Shown: positions 18,098 to 26,307, numbered from the stretch's first letter. The stretch: DNA of 64,000 bases from Desulforamulus ruminis DSM 2154 (GCF_000215085.1 NC_015589.1:1240001-1304000), one strand, 5' to 3'. The notes: a model not told the origin generated them from the sequence alone. Numbers and translations: made by a program.

Positions 18098-19321
18098 ATG
18101 ATTAGGAAAAAATTTTTAATTCCTGACTATGTGTTAAATTTTAAATGTACCATGTGTACTGAATGTTGTAAGCGATGGCAAATTAACTTTGATAAGGAAA
18201 CCGTAAAAAAGTACGACTATTTTAGTACTCTAGATGAAGATTTTGCGGCTATGCTATCTAGTATTAAAAAAGAAAAGGATGGAGGAGCCATTGTTAAGTT
18301 TAACAACAAGGTTGAAGGTAATCGAGAGGGCATTGATTTGACAGAGGCTGATGTTTGTCCCTTCCTGGACGAGGAAGGTTTATGTACCATTCAAAGAAAG
18401 TACGGTATAGAGGCCCTATCAGATACTTGTAAAATGTTTCCTAGGGGAATTACTCTCACTGAACGGGGATATGAAATATCTCTTACATATGCTTGTGCTG
18501 CTGCTGCTGAAACTTTAAAGAAAAAATTACCCATTGAGTTTTATCAAGATCCCAAGAATTTTAGCTTTCCTTCCTTGCATACACAGTACAATAAAATCGG
18601 TAATTTACTTGAGCGGAGTAAAGTTGGGAAAACGAATTACTATAAAATAGAAGAACTACTTATTAATATTATGCAGTTTCGAGATATAGACATTGATACT
18701 AGGCTTATATTAACTGGTATGATTATAGATAAATTAAAAGATGGTGACATGGATGGTGTCAAGAGATACTTGCGAAATATAGATCAATTTTTTATAGATC
18801 AATTCAACAGTCTTCCTGCAAAACCGGTAATTATTATGGGTTTTCTTAATAATATAATTGCTAGTAAAATATGGATTGATATGTCTGAAATTAATATGAA
18901 GGAGCTTTTCCAATTAGCCTATCAGCAATTTAATCCTCTTAATAATTCTGATAGCCAGGCAGACAGATTATTAGAAGCTTATAATAAATATTACAGAGTA
19001 GGTATTGAAGATATTAATCATATTTACGAAAACTATTTTGTAAACTTTATTTTTTCTAAAAAGTTCTATACACATAAATACATGGATGCTTACTTCTTAA
19101 TGATTTTTTTCTATACTCTAATCCGTTTCTTTACCATTTGCAGATGCCTGGCTGAAAAAAGGAAGGTGGATGAGAATTTGGTGGTAGCAGTAATCAACAC
19201 TATTGAAAGAAGTATTGGGCATAATGTAACTTTTTATGAAGATATTCTTGATCAAATTAAAAAAGGTGGCTATAATCGTTTACCGTATATGATTTCATTA
19301 GTTAACTTAAAATTAGAGTAA
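18098..19321 (+). CDS. fliB: FliB-like flagellin lysine N-methylase
   Basis: FliB methylates lysines of flagellin. The 407-residue protein carries the FliB cysteine motif FKCTMCTECCKRW (Cys17, 20, 23, 24) and a second Cys group in VCPFLDEEGLCTI and LSDTCKMFPRG; these resemble the YkgJ/FliB iron-sulfur ligand set. The following segment has YACAAAAETL. The rest is helical without a recognised domain. It is the last gene of the AT-rich island, and stands just before the sigma-28 promoter of fliD. The start ATG is preceded by AAGGTAGAAG. Methylation of the flagellin at 7328, which has many lysines in its AT-rich half, is the likely function. Confidence 0.88.
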   Translation: MIRKKFLIPDYVLNFKCTMCTECCKRWQINFDKETVKKYDYFSTLDEDFAAMLSSIKKEKDGGAIVKFNNKVEGNREGIDLTEADVCPFLDEEGLCTIQRKYGIEALSDTCKMFPRGITLTERGYEISLTYACAAAAETLKKKLPIEFYQDPKNFSFPSLHTQYNKIGNLLERSKVGKTNYYKIEELLINIMQFRDIDIDTRLILTGMIIDKLKDGDMDGVKRYLRNIDQFFIDQFNSLPAKPVIIMGFLNNIIASKIWIDMSEINMKELFQLAYQQFNPLNNSDSQADRLLEAYNKYYRVGIEDINHIYENYFVNFIFSKKFYTHKYMDAYFLMIFFYTLIRFFTICRCLAEKRKVDENLVVAVINTIERSIGHNVTFYEDILDQIKKGGYNRLPYMISLVNLKLE

Positions 19322-19526
19322 GCAGGGAAGTCTATGAGGGACTATATAATTATGTAATAATGATGACTAAACTTCTTTTATATATGCAATGATATTCTAT
19401 CTATTTGGAAAACTTATTAATTTTGATTTGCTAAGGTTTCTTAACTCTCTTCGACCAAGATAATTCCTAATATTTCTGTAAAATAAACCCTATTTAGAAT
19501 CATTTGAGGATATTTACCAGAAAGGC

Positions 19527-19553
19527 TAAATAAATCCCTTAAAAAGCCGAAAA
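19527..19553 (+). promoter_or_regulatory. Sigma-28 promoter of fliD
   Basis: TAAA at 19527-19530, a 15-base spacer and GCCGAAAA at 19546-19553 fit the sigma-28 consensus. It lies 61 bases before the fliD ATG. The rest of the 19322-19614 gap is AT-rich and shows nothing else that I can recognise. Confidence 0.85.
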
Positions 19554-19614
19554 CAATGATAAACATCTATATTATAGCTTATAGTATTGTAAAGCTTTTA
19601 AGGAGTTGGAAAAT

Positions 19615-22119
19615 ATGGTTAACCGAATTACTGGCTTTTCAGGTTTTGATGTGGATGGAACCATTCAAAAGCTGATGAAAGTAGAGCAAGCCAAAGTTGA
19701 TACCCTAAAGCAAAGCCTGCAGTTATTATCCTGGCAGAAGGATGCTTACAGGGAAATTACCAATGCCTTTCGATCTTTTAAAGATGAATATTTTAATAAC
19801 TTAAAACCAGCTACAAATTTTAGATCTGCAACAGCTTTTGCTTCTTTTACGACCACCTCTTCGGATACCAGTAAGGTGGTTATCTCTGCGGGGGCGGGGG
19901 CAGTAACGGGCAGTCACAATGTGAATGTTATCAGCCTAGCTACCAACGCGATAAAAACAGGAGGAGCTGGAGTAAGCAAGGGAACTTCCGGTGGTTTAAC
20001 CGGTACAAATTCTGTTGATGATATGATGAGCCAAATGAAAAAAGGTAAGCAGTTCACTCTTACCTTGGATGGGGTTACTAAGACGATAGTTTTAGATCAG
20101 AATTATACCGATATAGACGAACTGGCTGGCGGATTACAAAATCTAGTCAATGATGCCTTTGGGTCCGGTAAAATTACGGTATCGCGAAATAACGATAAGT
20201 TAAATTTCAAACCGGCCACCAGCAGTAGCAGTTTAAAAATTGCTGACGGGACCAATACTTATTTAAATTCCTTGGGTTTTGCCAACGGCCAGAGCAATGC
20301 AATTACCAGCGGGGAAATTACTGATTTTTCCGGAGGAACCTTTAAGCTTCAAATAGGCGACGGGACGGTTCATGAACTGAACGTGGCGGGTGCCTCGGAT
20401 CGGGATGGATTAATAACCAAGATAAACAGCGTTTTGGCTGATGAAGGGTTTGAAAATATCAAAGCAATCGCAGATTCCAATCCTGAAAATCCTACCGGGA
20501 TAAAGTTGGTTTCACTAAATTCAGCCGATAAGGTGACGGTAACCTCCGGCAGTACTGACGACCTGCTGGCTAAGCTGGGAATCAAAAGCGGCAGTAGTAT
20601 TAATTTGAATGGAACCATTAACTACAGCACAAATGATATTGGAAAGGACTTTTATATAAAGGTTGACGGCGTGCAATATCATATCGATTTGACGGAGAAT
20701 TTTGCGGATGACGCGGATTTTCAGACGGAAATAAGAAACCAATTAACTGCTCAGGGAGCGCCTGCGGATCTAGAGGTTAACATTGTTGCTGGGAAAATCA
20801 GCTTTAAAACCACGGATGCTCATGAAATCGTTATATTAAAGGGTGACGACGGTTTAAGGGATGAGTTGGGCTTTACTGATGCGGTGAACAGCAATAAAAT
20901 CAGTTTAACGGACTCCATGGAAAAGATCGCGGCCAATTTAACATTAAGTGAACCGCCCGACGAGACTAAACCCTATGATGCGGAGGGAAAGATTGAATTT
21001 ACGGTCAATGGGGTAACCATTACGGCCACTAAGGAAGACAGCCTAAAAAGCATTATGGATAAAGTGAACAACAGCAGCGCCGGCGTGACTATGCGGTATG
21101 ATTCCTTATCGGATAAATTTGTACTGGAGTCCAAGAGCGCCGGTTTGGCAGAAAAGGTGGATGTTCAGGATGTAAAAGGAAATTTCTTTGAGGCGCTGCA
21201 GTTTAATATGACCGAAGAAGTTTCACACGGGACTGATGCTAAGCTAACCATTGATGGCACGGAGGTAACTCGTTCAACCAATAAATTTGCTATTGACGGA
21301 GTTACCTATGAGTTAAAAGGGATTGGTGAATCCACGATAACGGTGGCCGGCGATCCGGATAAGCTGCTGAGTAATATTAAGGAATTTGTCAATAAATACA
21401 ATAGCTTGATCGATACGATTAGTAACAAACTCAATGAGAAATCTTATAAATATAAGACCAAAACTTCTAACGCCTATCTCCCTTTGACCGACGAGCAGAA
21501 AAAAGAGATGTCCGAAGACGACATTAAACTTTGGGAAGAGAAGGCCAAGAGCGGTCTGTTAAGGTCCGACTCGCTGCTTGAGCAGGCGCTGGATGATTTC
21601 CGGTCGACCCTATATGCAAAGGTAGAAGGCGTGGATATCAGCCTCTTTGATATCGGGATCACCACCTCCAACGCCTGGACGGATAATGGCAAGCTGGTGA
21701 TTGATGAGGAGAAACTGAAGCAAGCCATACAGGATATGCCCGACAAGGTAACCCGGTTATTTACCCAGGAATCGGAGATTCCCTATGATTCTTCCGATCG
21801 GGCTACCCGCTTTAAGCAGCAGGGCATCGCCCAGCGGATGTTTGATGTCATTGAAGATAATATCCGCACCACCCGCGACAGTATGGGGAATAAAGGGGCG
21901 TTGCTGGTTAAAGCCGGCATGGAGAATGACACCACCGATCAGGAAAACGTGATTTCCGAGCAGATGAAGGAGCAGAACAAAAGGCTGGAAGCCCTCTTGG
22001 AAAAATTGCAGGATAAAGAAGATTATTATTACCAAATGTTTTCCGCTATGGAAGTTGCCATTCAGAATCTAAACAGTCAATCTGCTTGGCTAGCCCAACA
22101 GTTTGGCGGCAGCCAATAG
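19615..22119 (+). CDS. fliD: Flagellar filament cap protein FliD (HAP2), enlarged
   Basis: FliD forms the pentameric cap that folds flagellin at the filament tip. It has the conserved N-terminus NRITGFSGFDVDGTIQKLM, and the C-terminal FliD_C domain with a coiled tail (LEKLQDKEDYYYQMFSAMEVAI, then QLN-type NLNSQSAWLAQQFG). At 834 residues it is much longer than the usual 450-600. The extra length is in the middle (residues about 100-560), which contains several related beta-rich segments of the type DxDGLITKINSVLAD and SLKSIMDKVNN. AAGGAG at 19600 sits 9 bases before ATG 19615; a TTG at 19606 is too close to it. Confidence 0.93.
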   Translation: MVNRITGFSGFDVDGTIQKLMKVEQAKVDTLKQSLQLLSWQKDAYREITNAFRSFKDEYFNNLKPATNFRSATAFASFTTTSSDTSKVVISAGAGAVTGSHNVNVISLATNAIKTGGAGVSKGTSGGLTGTNSVDDMMSQMKKGKQFTLTLDGVTKTIVLDQNYTDIDELAGGLQNLVNDAFGSGKITVSRNNDKLNFKPATSSSSLKIADGTNTYLNSLGFANGQSNAITSGEITDFSGGTFKLQIGDGTVHELNVAGASDRDGLITKINSVLADEGFENIKAIADSNPENPTGIKLVSLNSADKVTVTSGSTDDLLAKLGIKSGSSINLNGTINYSTNDIGKDFYIKVDGVQYHIDLTENFADDADFQTEIRNQLTAQGAPADLEVNIVAGKISFKTTDAHEIVILKGDDGLRDELGFTDAVNSNKISLTDSMEKIAANLTLSEPPDETKPYDAEGKIEFTVNGVTITATKEDSLKSIMDKVNNSSAGVTMRYDSLSDKFVLESKSAGLAEKVDVQDVKGNFFEALQFNMTEEVSHGTDAKLTIDGTEVTRSTNKFAIDGVTYELKGIGESTITVAGDPDKLLSNIKEFVNKYNSLIDTISNKLNEKSYKYKTKTSNAYLPLTDEQKKEMSEDDIKLWEEKAKSGLLRSDSLLEQALDDFRSTLYAKVEGVDISLFDIGITTSNAWTDNGKLVIDEEKLKQAIQDMPDKVTRLFTQESEIPYDSSDRATRFKQQGIAQRMFDVIEDNIRTTRDSMGNKGALLVKAGMENDTTDQENVISEQMKEQNKRLEALLEKLQDKEDYYYQMFSAMEVAIQNLNSQSAWLAQQFGGSQ

Positions 22120-22150
22120 TAAACGATAATCGTTGTTTATGATACAAAAA

Positions 22151-22176
22151 CCACCGATTCAGGCTCGGTGGTTTTT
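22151..22176. terminator. Bidirectional terminator between fliD and csrA
   Basis: CCACCGA (22151-22157) pairs with TCGGTGG (22165-22171), with five A before and six T after. It can end both fliD on the plus strand and csrA on the minus strand. It includes the csrA stop codon (22159-22161) in its loop. Confidence 0.8.
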
Positions 22177-22404
22177 GGTATGCTCGTTTAACAATTTAAC
22201 CAGTTCTTCCGGTTTCACGCTGTTTAGCACGGATTGCTCATTCTCCTGCCGGATGCTTTGCAGTACTTCGCTGCGGTAGATTTCGATACTGCGGGGGGCC
22301 TCAATGCCTAGTTTTATATTGTCTCCCGTGATATCCAAAATAGTAATCTTAATGCTGCCCGCAATTTGGATGGATTCATTTTTCTTTCTAGATAATACCA
22401 GCAA
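22159..22404 (-). CDS. csrA: Carbon storage regulator CsrA
   Basis: CsrA is an RNA-binding dimer that blocks translation at GGA-containing hairpins. The 81-residue protein is canonical: MLVLSRKKNESIQI, the GDNIKLGIEAP core and the EIYRSEV strand, plus a longer helical tail (about 20 residues) than in E. coli. Its start follows the fliW stop immediately (22404/22405), so the two are coupled. Its likely target is the flagellin leader at 7201-7318. It is on the strand opposite to the flagellar genes and converges on fliD. Confidence 0.95.
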   Translation of the reverse strand: MLVLSRKKNESIQIAGSIKITILDITGDNIKLGIEAPRSIEIYRSEVLQSIRQENEQSVLNSVKPEELVKLLNEHTKNHRA

Positions 22405-22827
22405 TTATTTTCCCTCCGATTGCGGCAGAAGATTTTTCAGGGGCTCCTTTACGTTATAAGGATGATTGTCCAGTACCAATTGTGTACCTTTTCGCTCCTT
22501 CACATTGATGATGATAGGAGCCTTTAGATTTACCGTGCCTTTCATTAGCCCTTCCTGGCAGTTGATAATAGTAAACACCACAATATCGGCGGGGCCGTTA
22601 ATGGACAGTGTTTCCTTAACAGAATCCGGTAGATTAAATTCATAGGTTTGAGAGAATTGGAACGGGTCTATAACCAGGAAGGAAATATCTTCTTTGTCCG
22701 TAGAATTTAAAGAATAAAAAGGAGCCTCTTCAAGGGGTTTGGAGAGTGTAAAATACTTTAGTTCTTCAAAACCGGGTAAACCTCGCTCAAACAAAATCTT
22801 TACTGAACCTGTTTCCGACTTCTGCAC
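22405..22827 (-). CDS. fliW: Flagellar assembly factor FliW
   Basis: FliW binds flagellin and CsrA in turn, so that free flagellin switches off its own translation. The 140-residue protein has the FliW pattern: FERGLPGFEELKYFTL, ISFLVIDPFQF, and VFTIINCQEGLMKGTVNLKAPIIIN. A TTG start at 22833 is possible but AGGAGG lies only two bases from it; the GTG at 22827 is 8 bases away and is preferred. It is upstream of csrA in the same transcription unit, as in Bacillus, but the pair is moved away from flgL and hag. Confidence 0.93.
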   Translation of the reverse strand: MQKSETGSVKILFERGLPGFEELKYFTLSKPLEEAPFYSLNSTDKEDISFLVIDPFQFSQTYEFNLPDSVKETLSINGPADIVVFTIINCQEGLMKGTVNLKAPIIINVKERKGTQLVLDNHPYNVKEPLKNLLPQSEGK

Positions 22828-22883
22828 TTGCAAGACCTCCTGCCGGGTGATATTGGTTTATTTCCTAATTTATCACAGACTGC

Positions 22884-22910
22884 TTAAGTTTAACAGGTAA
22901 AAGCCGAATA
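22884..22910 (+). promoter_or_regulatory. Probable sigma-28 promoter of fliS
   Basis: TTAA at 22884-22887, a 15-base spacer and GCCGAATA at 22903-22910 resemble the sigma-28 consensus; the -10 half matches better than the -35 half. It lies 76 bases before the fliS ATG in the region between divergent fliW and fliS. No clear promoter for fliW on the other strand was seen. Confidence 0.6.
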
Positions 22911-22986
22911 TCATTAAAGAAAAGATTCCTAATAAAGAGCATTCTGGAAGAATTTTAAAATGGGAAAAGAATGACGGGGGAAGCGT

Positions 22987-23376
22987 ATGGATAAAAATTT
23001 GTATCAGAACTATCAGCAAAACGCCGTTATAAGCGCCGCACCGGAAGAACTGGTAACCATGTTGTACAATCGGCTGATAAAGGATATAAAAGTAGCGATA
23101 ATGGCAGTACAGAAAAGCAATATTGAAGCAGCCAATAAAGCCATCCTGCACGCCCAGGATATTTTAATTCACCTCATGGGCACCTTAAATACCCAAATAG
23201 AGGTGGGAAATAGTATGATGCTGATGTACGATTACATGAACCGTCGGTTGGCGGAAGCCAATATAAAAAAGGATAGGGAGATCCTGCAGGAAATTCAGAG
23301 CTATGCCGAGGAGATTAAAGATACCTGGGTTACAGCCATGAAGCAGGTGAAAATGGAGAAGGCTCATGGGGCATAG
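22987..23376 (+). CDS. fliS: Flagellin chaperone FliS
   Basis: FliS binds the C-terminal helix of flagellin in the cytoplasm and prevents early polymerisation. The 129-residue product has the family start (YQNYQQNAVISAAPEELVTMLYN), LIKDIKVAI, a central helix with the LNTQIEVGN motif, and the MYDYMNRRL segment. GGGGGAAG precedes the ATG. It overlaps the next gene by 11 bases. Confidence 0.95.
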   Translation: MDKNLYQNYQQNAVISAAPEELVTMLYNRLIKDIKVAIMAVQKSNIEAANKAILHAQDILIHLMGTLNTQIEVGNSMMLMYDYMNRRLAEANIKKDREILQEIQSYAEEIKDTWVTAMKQVKMEKAHGA

Positions 23377-23773
23377 TACATTGAAAGAATACCGGCTCCA
23401 GAAAAAAGAGAAGCTGCAAAAAATATATGATCTTACGGTTCGCCAGGGGCGGTGTATTCAGGAAAAGGCCATGGAAGAACTGCACGACCTGCTGGCTGAG
23501 AGGCAGGCATTGATGGAGGAAATTGATGCCATTGATAAAGAATTTCAGGTTATTGGTTCTGCCGACAATAGGACTGCTAACGATGTCGGTGAATTCCAGG
23601 ATTTGCTGATGCACATTATTAAGCTGGATGAGCAGAACCGGAACCATCTGAATCAAGAATTTTCTTCCATAAAACGCAGGGTTGCCGATATAAGGGCGGG
23701 GAAACGGGCCAGAAACTCTTATTATCCATCCAGGTCAGCCAATGCCGGTTATTTTATTGATCGCAAAAATTAG
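23366..23773 (+). CDS. FliT-like flagellar chaperone (tentative)
   Basis: A 135-residue, helical, coiled-coil protein directly after fliS and before flaG. In many Firmicutes this place is taken by FliT, the chaperone of FliD. It begins with a charged helix (LKEYRLQKKEKLQKIYDL), a middle helix (MEELHDLLAERQALMEEIDAI) and a third (LLMHIIKLDEQNRNHL); after residue 110 it is basic and disordered. I cannot see strict FliT residues, so the call depends on position and shape. FlgN-like is the alternative. Confidence 0.65.
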   Translation: MGHSTLKEYRLQKKEKLQKIYDLTVRQGRCIQEKAMEELHDLLAERQALMEEIDAIDKEFQVIGSADNRTANDVGEFQDLLMHIIKLDEQNRNHLNQEFSSIKRRVADIRAGKRARNSYYPSRSANAGYFIDRKN

Positions 23774-23796
23774 GACTGCAGGAGGTGAGACTTAAA

Positions 23797-24171
23797 ATGG
23801 TTGATAGCATTGGAAATATTGCAAGCATACCGCAGGAATATTTTCCCACTGCCGGAGGATCCCAGGATGCAGCCCCATTACCCGGAGAAAAGGCTGCAGC
23901 GCCGGAAGAGTCCCCCCAAGGGGCAACTGGCCAGGACAGCAAAACTACTGCCGAGCAAATTAAAAATGCCGTGGAAAAAATGAACAAAACCATGGAGACT
24001 TATAACACGGAATTACGTTTTAAGCTGCACGAAAAAAGCGGCGAGTATATGATAAAAATCGTCAGTACCAAGGATAATTCGGTGATCCGGGAAATCCCAC
24101 CGGAGAAAATATTAAATATGGTTGCCTATTTTAAAGAAATGCTTGGTTTTGTGGTTGACAAATTTGCCTGA
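23797..24171 (+). CDS. flaG: FlaG-family flagellar protein
   Basis: A 124-residue FlaG. The first half is low complexity (Pro, Ala, Glu, Gln); the second half is the conserved domain, with a helix (IKNAVEKMNKTMETYN), LRFKLHEKSGEYMIKIV, and the motif VIREIPPEKILNMVAYF. FlaG affects filament length and is usually encoded near fliD and fliS. The ATG at 23797 is favoured by GGAGGTG at 23781; the GTG at 23785 lies inside that site. The gene ends the fliS operon. Confidence 0.9.
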   Translation: MVDSIGNIASIPQEYFPTAGGSQDAAPLPGEKAAAPEESPQGATGQDSKTTAEQIKNAVEKMNKTMETYNTELRFKLHEKSGEYMIKIVSTKDNSVIREIPPEKILNMVAYFKEMLGFVVDKFA

Positions 24172-24177
24172 AAGAAG

Positions 24178-24203
24178 CCGGTCCAAATCTGGACTGGTTT
24201 TTT
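24178..24203 (+). terminator. Terminator after flaG
   Basis: CCGGTCC (24178-24184) pairs with GGACTGG (24191-24197), with one G-T pair and an AAATCT loop, followed by six T (24198-24203). Confidence 0.82.
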
Positions 24204-24210
24204 GCGGTAA

Positions 24211-24629
24211 TTAAAGTTTTTGCATTTTTACAATGATTTGTGTGAAGGTTACAAAATCATCCAAATGATGCTCAATGATTTTTTTTGAAGGATGTCCAGG
24301 TTGAGGGAATGGTATTCGTGTACGGCGATATTACGGAAGCCAACCATGGCTTTTAAACGTTTTGTCAGTTCAGTATCGAGGATATTATCCTTATTCAGAA
24401 GATCAAAGGCCTGCCGGCTGGTTTGGGGCAAGCCGAGATCCTTCTCAGCTACTATGTGCATGGCCAGATCAATGGCAGCTTCACAAGCTCTTTGTAGATT
24501 TAAAATAATGGAATCCTGTTTGGTATAATTTTTTAGATTTTGCGGATTACCGTCGTATTCTTCGTGGATCCTGTTGAGGCAGCGCTTGATAATTTGACTT
24601 TTGTTTAAGGCAACATCATCAATAATCAT
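24211..24629 (-). pseudogene. hepT: HepT toxin (HEPN RNase family), frameshifted near its 3' end
   Basis: HepT is the toxin of the HEPN/MNT system; it cuts RNA, and MntA inactivates it by AMPylation. The readable frame (24249-24629) gives 126 residues with the motif RNIAVHEY (Arg99, His104, RX4HXY). After DILQKK the frame ends in SLSIIWMIL, which is not a HepT end. One extra base in the A8 run (T8 on the plus strand, 24279-24286) restores IIEHHLDDFVTFTQIIVK and a stop at 24211, giving about 139 residues, the normal length. Error or real truncation cannot be told apart. The active site lies before the break, so activity may survive. It overlaps mntA by four bases. Confidence 0.85.
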
Positions 24630-25021
24630 AGGGAACCTCTTTCTACAATTTTTTGCAAAACCGGCTTGCGTTCCTGGTTAAGCCGGGCGTATTTTTTATA
24701 AGTAAGGACTTGAAAAAGTCTTTTTTTATTTGTGTCTGAACAGTAAAGTTCCTTTCCCGTATGGAATATCTGGGCCTGAAAAACGGTGGAGGCCTTTGAC
24801 AGGTCGACTAGGTCTACTTCTTTACCGATTCTGTCTGCAAGCCCCTGGCTGATCACAAAGATTTCATAATCGCTAAAGCATTGCTCACTTAAAAAAGCGA
24901 TATCAACATCACTGTTTTTTCTCGAAGTTTCTTTTATTGTGGACCCAAATAGAATGATAAAATAGGGAGACAAGTGTTTTATTAAGTAATTTTTAATCAA
25001 ACAAAGGGTTTTCTCATCCAT
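24626..25021 (-). CDS. mntA: MntA-type antitoxin nucleotidyltransferase
   Basis: MntA transfers AMP to its HepT partner and so neutralises it. The 131-residue protein has the minimal nucleotidyltransferase motif GSX10DXD (Gly26-Ser27, Asp38, Asp40 in FGSTIKETSRKNSDVDIAF) and the third acidic residue in EVDLVDL. It comes first in the operon, followed by hepT with an ATGA overlap. A sigma-A promoter lies just upstream. The location between two flagellar operons looks accidental. Confidence 0.9.
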   Translation of the reverse strand: MDEKTLCLIKNYLIKHLSPYFIILFGSTIKETSRKNSDVDIAFLSEQCFSDYEIFVISQGLADRIGKEVDLVDLSKASTVFQAQIFHTGKELYCSDTNKKRLFQVLTYKKYARLNQERKPVLQKIVERGSL

Positions 25022-25047
25022 AATTTATCAATCCTTAAAAATCTGAT

Positions 25048-25076
25048 ATTATAATCACACCGTAAGAATTTTACAA
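25048..25076 (-). promoter_or_regulatory. Sigma-A promoter of mntA-hepT
   Basis: On the minus strand TTGTAA (25076-25071) and TATAAT (25053-25048) are 17 bases apart. The -10 box is perfect. It lies 27 bases before the mntA ATG. Confidence 0.7.
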
Positions 25077-25115
25077 TGAGATATTTAAATCTAACACCAT
25101 TATATCTTTGTCGGC

Positions 25116-25149
25116 TCCCAATGCCAAGTCAAAGGGGCATGGGGTTTTT
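25116..25149 (+). terminator. Terminator-like hairpin upstream of the DegT homologue
   Basis: CCC plus ATGCC (25117-25125, one bulged A) pairs with GGCAT plus GGG (25136-25143), followed by five T. No plus-strand gene ends just before it, so it may be an attenuator in the leader of the gene at 25219 or a barrier against read-through. Confidence 0.55.
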
Positions 25150-25218
25150 GATTATTAAAGGGCAGCATAATAGAAAACACAGGTTTATACATAAATGCTA
25201 AAAAGGGGTTAGTTACTT

Positions 25219-26307
25219 ATGAATGGAGCAGAAGTGGTAAAGAAGTTTGAAGAAGCCTTTGCCCGACACTTGGGCGTGAAGTATGCCGTGGCTGTTGCCA
25301 ACGGCACGGCGGCCCTGCACGCGGCCCTATATGCGGCGGGGATCAGCCATAAGGATGAGGTGATTTTATCGCCTTTAGCCCATCCTCAGGTGGCCCATGC
25401 CGTTCGCTACTTGGACGGAGTGCCTATTTATACCGATATCGATCCCCGTACAGGCTGTCTGGATCCGGAGCAAATCCGTTGGAGAATTTCGGACAAGACC
25501 AAGGCGATTATAGCTAGTCATTATAGCGGTCGTCCCTGTGATTTGGAGGCCATGTCCAAAGTGCTGGAAGGCAGGGAGATTGTTCTGCTGGAGGACGCCT
25601 CTCAGACCCTGGGAGGCGTTTATAAAGGCAAAAAGATTGGCTCCATAAGCCCTTTGACGGTTTTTGATTTTTCCTACCCTCAGGGAGTCTATACGGAACT
25701 GGGGGGGGTGGTAACCACCCATTCTGAAGAGTATTACCGGTGGTTAACTTTATTTAGAGACACGGGGATGATGTTTAAACTGGAGGATCTAGTAAAAAAG
25801 GAGGGACCTTGGCATTTTGAGGCCCAGGAGATCGGTTACAATTACCGGATGACCAGTATGCAGGCTGATATGGGCATTTCCCAGCTTCAAAGGGCTGACG
25901 AGATGCAGGAGCGCCGCAGGGAAATTGCCCGGATATATTATGAAGCCCTGAAAGGGACGGAAGAATTGCTGCCGCCACCCTTGCCTGAGAATCATGAACC
26001 TGCCTGGTATTCCTTTCCTGTACTTTTGCAAGGAGAGAAAGTAATTGCCGCCAGAAGAAAGATTGTTGAGAAATTATTAGCGCAGGGCATTAAGGCGGAT
26101 GTTCAATATTACCCGATTTATCTGCACCCCATTTATCTCTGGCAGGGGCATCCGGATGTATGTACCATCGAAGGGCCGCTTTGCCCTAGGGCGGAGGAGT
26201 ATTATCAAAGGGTCATCAATTTGCCCATATGTCCGGATATGGATCGAAACAGGGTTAATAGAGCTGCAAATGCATTAAAAGAATTGATCGGTCTCATCGG
26301 TGGATGA
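25219..26307 (+). CDS. DegT/DnrJ/EryC1-fold protein lacking the PLP lysine
   Basis: The 362-residue product is a clear member of the sugar aminotransferase family (KYAVAVANGTAALHAAL, EDASQTLGG, YKGKKIGS, GYNYRMTSMQADMG). In this family the Schiff-base lysine lies in a motif like FSFHPVKIITSGEGG (as in PseC at 11560). Here the aligned segment is FDFSYPQGVYTELGG, so the lysine is Gln155 (CAG at 25681) and GEGG is ELGG. It also lacks about 30 N-terminal residues. It therefore cannot form the normal internal aldimine. It may use PLP or PMP in another way, or act as a binding or regulatory protein. It is GC-rich like the flagellar genes, so not part of the AT-rich island. The codons and reading frame show no decay. 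Confidence 0.88.
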   Translation: MNGAEVVKKFEEAFARHLGVKYAVAVANGTAALHAALYAAGISHKDEVILSPLAHPQVAHAVRYLDGVPIYTDIDPRTGCLDPEQIRWRISDKTKAIIASHYSGRPCDLEAMSKVLEGREIVLLEDASQTLGGVYKGKKIGSISPLTVFDFSYPQGVYTELGGVVTTHSEEYYRWLTLFRDTGMMFKLEDLVKKEGPWHFEAQEIGYNYRMTSMQADMGISQLQRADEMQERRREIARIYYEALKGTEELLPPPLPENHEPAWYSFPVLLQGEKVIAARRKIVEKLLAQGIKADVQYYPIYLHPIYLWQGHPDVCTIEGPLCPRAEEYYQRVINLPICPDMDRNRVNRAANALKELIGLIGG

